Source: Rhodosporidiobolus odoratus (Eukaryota; Basidiomycota; Microbotryomycetes; Sporidiobolales; Sporidiobolaceae). Taken from it: a DNA stretch of 64,000 nucleotides. The stretch spans positions 620,001 through 684,000 of the forward strand of contig JAOANU010000005.1 in the NCBI GenBank assembly GCA_034387635.1, given 5' to 3'. A model generated the notes under the pieces. The model did no database searches and had not been told where the DNA came from. It was given only the letters and a program-made list of their open reading frames with translations. Positions within the stretch are counted from its first letter, which is position 1; each line of letters starts with the position of its first letter. Positions 56,944-64,000 of the stretch are shown one piece after another. Position numbers and translations under genes: made by a program.

Positions 56944-59333
56944 CTAATGCACCCCAATCCCGACCAGCATTTCCCTCTTGGCCTTGTCCCCCACACAACG
57001 ATCCCATGCCTCGTATAACTCTCGAAGCGTGGGGTACTCCCCTGCAATGCCTTTTGCGATTCCATCCGTCACCCTCGGCAAAGAAGCCAGCATCTTGAGG
57101 TAAGTATCTTGTAGGTCTTTTCCGCTTTCGACCTTGTCTTCCGAGGTACCGAGGAGGGCGACATGCGAGTGCTTGTGCCGTCTGCAGTGCGAGGTCGAGA
57201 AGGTCAACGCGAAGATGGGCAGAGGGGGAACGGTCGGGAAAGGGACGGACTGGTAGGGTTTTTGACCGACATCGAAGGTGATTTGCTCGAGCCAGTCAAC
57301 GGCTTCTGAGACTTTGTCGACACTGACAATCATGCATTTCGACTTGACTTGCATGCTGTGCGTGGCAACAATGAACCTCAGACCCGTCAGTCGATTTGAG
57401 CGGGACTGGAAAAAGCCAAGAAGAGAAACTCGTGCTCGAATCGGAGACGCACCGCATAATTTCCAACTCCAACACCTCCTTCCCTGGCTGCCTTTCCCCG
57501 ATCCCTGCCGGCTTGACCTTGGCCTGCGCAGCTGCATCTCCGTCCCCTCCAGCCGCCCTCACCTGAATGCGGTAAGCTTCTTGCCGCGCCCTTTCCATGT
57601 CGCGGAAGAGGGATTGCAAGCCGTAGAGAAGAATGAAGAGGTTGACATGGGGTGGTAGACGGGTCTGTAAAGAGGTGATGTGTGATGAGAGGGTTTTGTT
57701 GGCAATGTGGTGGGACAGGTCCGTGGCGGTTCTATGGAGGAAGAAGCGAGGGGTATAGGCACGCTGTCCGAACGAAGCGTAGCATTGGACTTACAGGAAG
57801 ATCAACCGGGTATCCTCTTCTGCCACTATCCGTTCCCCGCCTTCCAGCGGCAGGAACATCCGTCTCTCCTCATGCCACATCCTGTCACAAACCCTTGTCC
57901 ACCTCAAACTCCCCTCACACCCCAATCGACTCTTCGGCACCTCCGGACACTCCACATCACAGTCATACAGCTTGAGGCGTTCCCTCAACTCGGAGCTGAT
58001 TTCAACCCACGGACTCGCCTTCTTCTTTCCCTTCTTCTTGCTATTGCGAGCTGACGGTCCATACATGTGGTCGTCGTCCGAATCTTCCTCGTCGGACGGA
58101 TCGAACGCCGTACCAGAGATGTGAACGGTCATCTCGGCGGTAGAGACTTTCTTGTCGCCCGCTCGGAGCGTGTTAGCTTCTCGCAGTCGGACTCGTTCCG
58201 CCGTTTCTTGCTTTTTCAGGGCCGTCTTGGAAAGAGTTGGTGCGGCGCCAGCGGATATCAATTTGCTTGACTTGTCGGGAGACTTTGACGGTCGGGGTGG
58301 CTGTGACAGGGAATACTGGTCAGTCATGGGGCGGAGAAGGATGACAGGAAAAGTAGGTACGTTGGCCACCCGCTTCGCTGCTGCAGGACCACACTCCCCG
58401 TCACTAGCATCGTTGAACAGCCTCTTCTTTCCCTTCCCCTTCTCCTTCGCTACTGTCTCCTCGTCGTCCTTCTTCTTCCCCTTTGCCTTCCCTTTGCCTT
58501 TTCCTTTCCCCGGACTTGGCTCACCCAGAATGTCTCCCCAGAGGTCAGCCGCTGCACCCTCTTCTGCTTCGTGTTGATCGTCGTCGTCGAAGACTAATCT
58601 ACGTCTGCCCTTTCCTTCGGGATCTGGAGGTTTGGCTGCAGCGGGAGGAGGTGGTGGTGGTGGGGGAGGCATGGCGGGAGAAGAGGTGAAGTGCGAGGGG
58701 ACGGAGAAGGCAGAAGAGGGAAGGTCGTCAAATTCGTTGACGAGAGGTAGGGTCCTGGCTCGTGCGAGCGGAGCAGTCTGCGGTGCAAAGAAAAACCCGG
58801 TCAATTCGGAGAAAGAAAAGAGGATAACCGTGAACGTACAGTCAGCCCAGCGCTGGCACTCGTCCCTATGAGCATGCTCGAACTCCTTCCCATGGCATGT
58901 CCTCCGTTTCTTGTACCCAGAGATGCCCATACGGCACTGGCTGAAGGGAGATCATCGGAAGCGGCAGAAGAAGGGTCAAGTCTATCCCTGCGGAGGGACT
59001 GATCAGCGTCTATAGCAGCGGCCTTGTGCGCTGTACGTACCTTTGAGCAGGCTTGGACGGTCCCGCCAGTACTTGAAGGTCTCCATCGCTATCCTCCCCA
59101 CCACCTCTTCCTCCTCTCACGGTTGTTTCATCCTCACTCCCGTCGCTCAACTCGATAACATTCGAGAGCGTCGCAGACCGTCTCGGTGGAGGACTGGAAG
59201 CCGCAAGTGCTCGTCGCTCGATGTCAGCAAAGGCTGCGCTGCTTCCCGCTGTTTGTGGTGGTCGCGTTGAACGAGGCGGATAACTGTTTGTCGACAGGAT
59301 CTCGAGCCCGTCGGAGGAGGGCGCTTCCATCAT
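56944..59333 (-). CDS. EME1: Crossover junction endonuclease subunit EME1/Mms4
   Basis: The proposed start is ATG 59333 (MMEAPSSDGLEILSTNSYPP). The N-terminal third is disordered, with a P9 run, an acidic FDDDDQHEAEEG and Lys/Gly-rich KGKGKGKAKGKKKDDEE stretches. The helical linker LSKTALKKQETAERVRLREA precedes an ERCC4-like nuclease fold (HVNLFILLYGLQSLFRDMER, VSVDKVSEAVDWLEQITFDV). The C-terminal helix-hairpin-helix region is YLKMLASLPRVTDGIAKGIA with GEYPTLRELYEAWDRC, ending GIGVH at 56944. This is the layout of EME1, the non-catalytic partner of MUS81 that resolves recombination intermediates and stalled forks. No ERKxxxD active site is visible, as expected for EME1 rather than MUS81. Confidence 0.78.
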
Positions 59334-60722
59334 TGATTGCGATTCCAAGCGTCTGACGCGCAAGAGGAGCCCGTAGAGAAGAGGTGAAAGGTCAGGCTAA
59401 AGGTGCCGAAGGCAGAGAGTGCGATGTCAAATCTGTTCGAACTTGTTTTGTTGTGGAACAGGCTGCCATCCACTAGTAGACCGGTAGCTAGGGAAGCCGA
59501 GCCATCGAAGCGGACAGGCGCCCAAACACAGCGAAAAGCGCTCCGCTAGCGGGGTCGGTAGTAATACTTAACTCCCTTTTTCTTCTTGACCTACGCCGAC
59601 GACCCGGATGTCACAGCTACCGTAGATCCCAAAGTACCCCAAATCACTTCGTCTACCTCAGTCCTCTCCGGTATTCGTACCACCTCATCTCGAGCACACT
59701 GACCTGCTTGATCCGATGTGGCTGATTTTCCAGCAAACCCAAGAGGCCGTCGCGGCGATGTTGCTGATGAAACAATTCTGCGATGTTGCAACAGAGGTTT
59801 CGTACGATGTCAGAGGGACCAGCAGGCTGGCCGTTCGCGAAGTTCGGGCATTCCAGCAAGGAGTGACGGAAAACGGCACGACTGGAGCGCTTGTAAGGCG
59901 GACAGGTGCTGGAGTCACTTCGACATAGGCCAAATCAGGCTGCAGAGGTACAAGTTGTAAATGCCACGAGGCGAGTAGGCATTGTCCACACAGGGCAAGC
60001 AGGGGGCACGAGGGGGAAAAGGCAGGGAACAGAGCAACGCACCCCCGAACTTGTCCACTGATGGCTGACTGCTGCACTACAGCCATCCCCAGCTCTTTTA
60101 ATGCGACGGCCCGCTCGAACGGAACGCACACCGGTTCAGGCTTGGAGCTTGAGGGGGAAAAGTCGGAAAATGCGCAGAAAAACTGTCAAGAGTCGTGGTC
60201 AGCTCGTCGGCGAACTGGATTAACGAGACAGAGGAAGCGGACGCACACTAGGTGCTCGCGGAAGCGTCACTAGCGCACACGATCACTTCAACCGCCCGGA
60301 AATACGTTGAAACATAGACAGAGAGGGAGAAAGCGCGTTCGTCTCAAGGTGACGAGTTGGGCTGATGATAGGGCTGGCCATGTTGCGTGACAGGATTGGC
60401 GAAGCAGACGATTGAGTAGCACAGGACAGCTGGGCGAGTGCATCCAAGTCGAGGCGACCGCAGGAGGGGTTCCGCGACGGTCGACCGAGACTTGGAGCGG
60501 TGACCGAGCAGTCGCAGTATGTCTCGGGCGCCCGGATCGCCGTGTAGAGCTGACTGTCGAGCAGTCTAGCGATAAAGCGCTGGTGGGAGAAGGAAGAGGA
60601 GGTGGAGCTGCTGATTTTGAACCTTTTCACGCACCTCGTACTCGCTCAATCGCTGTAGGGTCTTGTGGAACCACCCACAGATACTCTCAAGACTCGCCCA
60701 TCAGCCTTCGACACCTCCAGCC
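59334..60722. other. Spacer with a doubtful small minus-strand gene
   Basis: 1.4 kb between divergent EME1 and UBA3. The middle may hold a small spliced gene (listed separately). The rest is presumably promoter sequence for both flanking genes. Confidence 0.4.
59690..60260 (-). CDS. Possible small spliced gene
   Basis: Two protein-like segments lie on the minus strand: QFADELTTTLDSFSAHFPTF (after a CAG acceptor near 60215) and NLCCNIAELFHQQHRRDGLL with LLENQPHRIKQ before a GTCAGT donor near 59700. Between them are short candidate exons (SAISGQ). I could not find a start exon or a last exon that keeps phase, so the ends are uncertain. No family recognised. Confidence 0.3.
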
Positions 60723-62564
60723 ATGGTCTCTCCTCAAGATAACCGATTCCTCCACCTCGACCGCGTACTCACTCGCAAGGGTCCCTGGGTCGACCAAGAG
60801 TCGTTCCAAGGCGGACAAGAGGTTCAGAACTTTCTAAGAGAGCAGTGCAAAGTCCTCGTCATCGGTTCGTCCCCTTTCATCTTTCTTTTCCTCCTCTCCC
60901 GTTTACCTTCTTTCGAGTCCCACAGGCGCCGGCGGTTTGGGCTGCGAGATTCTCGCCAACCTGGCTCTCATGGGATTTGCCGACATCCACGTGATCGACA
61001 TGGACACCATTGACATCTCTAACCTCAATCGCCAGTTCCTGTTCCGGTTCGTCCTTTTCCTTCTTGCACTATGCAGTCTCTCGGCCGAGCTTAACTACTT
61101 CTCGTGCAGTCCGAAGGACGTCGGCAAGTCAAAGGCGCTGTGTGCTGCCGAGTTTGTCATGAACCGCGTGCCAGGTTGCAAGGTCACCCCGTGCGCCTTT
61201 TCTGCCTATTGCCTTGAGTTGGACTTCACTTACACCTGGTCTCTGCAGCTACCACGGCAAGATCCAGGACAAGGACGACGACTACTACATGCAGTTCAAT
61301 ATCGTCATCTGCGGGCTCGACTCGGTCGACGCACGGCGGTGGATGAGCGCGACGCTGGTAAACCTCGTCGACCCGGAAGTGCCAGAAAGTCTTAAACCGC
61401 TGATCGACGGCGGTACGGAGGGTGGGCCTCGCTCGCTCGCTGATGCTGCATGAGGACGCTAACCGGCTCTTCCGGATGGCAGGCTTCAAGGGTCAAGCTC
61501 GTGTCATCCTCCCCACCATCACCTCCTGCTACGAATGCTCCCTCGACATGCTCACCCCACCAACCGCCTTTCCCATCTGCACCATCGCCAATACTCCTCG
61601 CCTTCCCGAACACTGCATCGAATGGGCTAGCATCCTCGAATGGCCCCGCGTCTTCAAGGGTACGTCTCACCGTCTCTCGCCTGCCACGGTATCAAATTGA
61701 CTGAGTTGTCATCGACAGACAAGAAACTCGATAACGATGACCCTGATCACATCCAATGGCTCTACGACACGGCCTCGAAGCGCGCCAATGAGCACAAGAT
61801 TGCTGGCGTAACCTGGTCGCTGACTCAGGGCGTGGTCAAGCGCATCATTCCCGCCATTGCCTCTACCAATGCCATCATTTCCGGTACGCCTGCCCAAAGT
61901 CGCCATCGTTAGCGCCACAGACTGACCTGGCTTACTTCCCACAAAGCCGCTTGCTGTAACGAAGCTTTCAAGATCGCAACGAGCACAAACCCATACCTCA
62001 ACAACTACATGCGCGTCCTTTCCTGCTTTCCGCACCCCGAAGTCTGAGCTAACGGCCCATCTTACATGCAGGATGTACACCGGCAACGAATCAATCTACA
62101 CCTACACCTTCGAACATCAACGCAAGCCCGAATGCCCAGTCTGCGGTGGAGAAAAGGTCACGGTGACGCAAAAATCGAGCGCGTCGTTGCAAGACTTGAT
62201 CGACATGCTGCTAGAGAAGCAGGAACTGTACGTTCTGAAAATCTGCATCTTGGCAATTGCTTTTCCCACCCTCCTCCGAGCGCCTGTTCTTGCCTTGCCT
62301 CCCACACAGTCTCATGTCTCACGCGCACCTCCCAAGATGCATCAAGATTTAACATCTCCCTCTCGCCTCTGCAGACAAATCCGCCGACCCTCGCTGTCCC
62401 TAGCCGGCAAAAACCTCTACCTCCAAGCTCCACCCCAACTCGAAGCCGCGACCCGACCCAACCTCGAAAAGACTCTCGGCGAGTTGTTGAGCTCGGGAGA
62501 TGTCGTCTCAGTTACGGATGCCGGGTTGCCGTTCTCGCTTGACTTGATTGTTATCCTTGAGTAG
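60723..62564 (+). CDS. UBA3: NEDD8-activating enzyme E1 catalytic subunit UBA3
   Basis: The ATG at 60723 opens [20 protein letters not shown]. The adenylation fold begins [20 protein letters not shown] (ATP loop) and continues [17 protein letters not shown] and [17 protein letters not shown]. The cysteine domain is [20 protein letters not shown] with [15 protein letters not shown]; the Cys in FPICT is the thioester site as in other UBA3 proteins. [18 protein letters not shown] sequence ([20 protein letters not shown]) and a C-terminal ubiquitin-fold domain that recruits the E2 Ubc12 (from [18 protein letters not shown]) complete it. Stop at 62562-62564. About 430 residues. With Ula1/APPBP1 it activates NEDD8/Rub1 for cullin modification. 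Seven or more introns. Confidence 0.94.
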
Positions 62565-62976
62565 GAGGATTTGGGTTGGGGGTCTTGCGTTTCTCTTCCA
62601 TCCGCTGTTGCTTCTGTATATGTACACAAGACCTTTCCACTGGCATCTTCCCTCGGGCTCGCTGGCGGGCTCTTTCCCCCTCTTTCACCCCTCACCGGCA
62701 AAATTGTAACGAAGCAAAGCAATCACCTGAAGTGTAAGCATTGCGATGCATACGGCAAAGGTCAGCCAGGACGGTGTACGCTAAGTAGGGTTGTCAGGTG
62801 AGCAAAAGCAAGGAAGTTCGGAGGTGAGGAAAACGAAAGACAGTAAAGAGGGGAACAAAAGTAGGGTGTACTGCGGCAGTGTCTGTGGATCAATTGAGGG
62901 GCATAAGGTGCAGAAGTAAGACGAACTAGAGATGGTACAAGGTGGACTAGGATATGCGGAGGGGGCGGAGGACGAC
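62565..62976. other. Convergent spacer
   Basis: 3' regions of UBA3 and the DJ-1 gene. No gene or repeat seen. Confidence 0.4.
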
Positions 62977-63775
62977 TCAGAGGCAAAGAGGCTCGGCAAC
63001 TTCGTCCCGCTTGGCTTCGCCTTGCAAGATTTCGACGATCTTGAGAGCGTGTTCGAGGGCGGTACCAGGACCGCGACTGCAAAGACACGGTATCAATGAC
63101 TGACTACGCTTGGAGAAGAGAGCCGAAGTGCGAAAGAAGGGAGAGAGGGAAATGGGGCAGGGTGAGGTGACGGAAGGGCTTACGAAGTGACGAGGTTCCC
63201 GCTGACGCAGACGCGCTCTTCCGAGTATTGGTAATCCTTCTCGAGCTGAGATTTGACACTCGGGTGAGAGGTGATAGCACCGCCGAATCCAATCCTGGCA
63301 GACTTGGCTGCGAGAGAGCCTGTGAGTCGTGCGAGGGAGAGAAAGGTTAGCAGCCTTCGGGCAAGACAGCGAGCGCGAGGAGCAAGAACCCACCTGCGCA
63401 GATGCAGCCGACAAGCTTGCCCGATTCGTGGAATTCCCAGAGCAGCTCCTGTACCCCCTTATCTTGGCTAAGCCTCTCGGCTCCCTTGGCTCCTCCAGGT
63501 ATGTACACCGCGTCAAAGTCCTCCTTGTGCTCTGGTTTGAGGGTCTCGAATTGAGTGTCGGCGAAGAGTTTTGCACCGCGGCTGAGGGTGAGGTGCATGA
63601 GAGAGTCGGACGGAGAAAAGGGCGGCGAGAGGGAGACGAGGACGGGGCTGAGACCACCCCGAACGAAAATGTCGAAGGCGGTCATGACTTCAATCTCCTC
63701 CGAGCCGTCCGCGACGATTATGAGCATGCGCTTCTCACCCTCCGCTTTGGGAGCCGGAGCAAAGGCTTTGTTCAT
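62977..63775 (-). CDS. DJ-1/PfpI family protein, possibly longer at its N-terminus
   Basis: The first ATG in frame is at 63775 (MNKAFAPAPKAEGEKRML). The DJ-1 core follows: LIIVADGSEEIEVMTAFDIF with the conserved Glu, YIPGGAKGAERLSQDK, and the nucleophile elbow LVGCICAG, whose last codons are joined across an intron to SLAAKSARIGFGGAITSHPS. Then YSEERVCVSGNLVTS and, after another intron, RGPGTALEHALKIVEILQGE; stop at 62977. DJ-1 proteins act as deglycases, chaperones or glyoxalases in oxidative stress. Upstream of 63775 the same frame stays open to the window end (VQVGDRLVDRGERKGVQLED, PLTRRTTLSRAASSYAKK), so the true start may lie on an exon beyond 64000. Confidence 0.85.
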
Positions 63776-64000
63776 CTTCTTCGCATAGCTGCTCGCTGCG
63801 CGGCTGAGGGTTGTACGCCTGGTCAGGGGTTTGTCCTCGAGCTGTACGCCTTTGCGTTCGCCACGATCGACTAGACGGTCGCCGACCTGAACCTTCTCGT
63901 CGTCGTCAAAGGGGTTTCCGTTCTCCTTGTTCCTGTCGCCGGCGGAGCGATGACGAGAGAGACCACCTCCAGTACTTGGCTGACGCTTGACACGCTGCGA

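Noticed and set aside
59716..59960. Plus-strand frames near 59716-59960 as a gene upstream of UBA3
   Set aside because: No start context, no motif, and a better though still weak candidate exists on the minus strand.

Overview
The window is nuclear DNA of a GC-rich filamentous or yeast-like fungus. Almost every gene is split by short introns (about 45-135 nt, GT...AG), intergenic spacers are short, and the proteins are typical Dikarya proteins. The protein style and the dense short introns suggest a basidiomycete, probably a Pucciniomycotina red yeast or relative (Rhodotorula/Sporobolomyces type). That placement is inference. All coordinates give the span from start codon to stop codon including introns; exon joins were worked out by eye.

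Layout. 1-1305 (-): an edge-truncated protein with an XPG/Rad2-like nuclease fold. 1617-8935 (-): a large unrecognised coding region, one or two genes, with an in-frame TGA and a 1,044-bp hAT-type transposon (4051-5094) sitting inside a coding exon between perfect 8-bp target duplications. 9458-11893: weak small genes and a cysteine-containing orphan. 12136-13893 (-): three-KH RNA-binding protein. 13894-16457: 2.6 kb non-coding with a C27 tract and many CTACAA motifs. 16458-19588 (+): GT2-GT4 double glycosyltransferase. 20135-21197 (+): F-box-like protein. 21684-22917 (-): Vam7-type PX-SNARE. 23251-25913 (-): two-finger GATA factor. 25914-31282: 5.4-kb gene-poor stretch with a tRNA-Asn gene, a TA-flanked MITE and several short repeats. 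31283-34301 (-): COG4. 34577-36807 (+): orphan. 37497-42197 (+): RAD2/XPG. 42595-48132 (+): PH-domain Skg3/Caf120-like protein. 48277-50327 (-): YOS9 ER lectin ending in HDEL. 50491-51115: second copy of the tRNA-Asn segment. 52672-54346 (+): prolyl iminopeptidase. 54474-55264 (-) and 55362-56610 (+): MIC19 and mitochondrial uL15, divergent from 97 bp. 56944-59333 (-): EME1. 60723-62564 (+): UBA3. 62977 to at least 63775 (-): DJ-1/PfpI protein.

The genes are unrelated housekeeping functions rather than one pathway: Golgi and vacuole traffic (COG4, VAM7), ER quality control (YOS9), DNA repair nucleases (RAD2, EME1, possibly the left-edge gene), neddylation (UBA3), mitochondrial structure and translation (MIC19, uL15m). 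No biosynthetic cluster, CRISPR array or prokaryotic element is present.

The most novel material is mobile DNA. The hAT element keeps correctly spliceable 5' exons that encode only a BED zinc finger, a shape expected of a self-repressor. The MITE at 29488-29869 has a paralogous empty site 21 kb away inside a duplicated tRNA-Asn segment, which fixes its ends and TA target without any outside reference.
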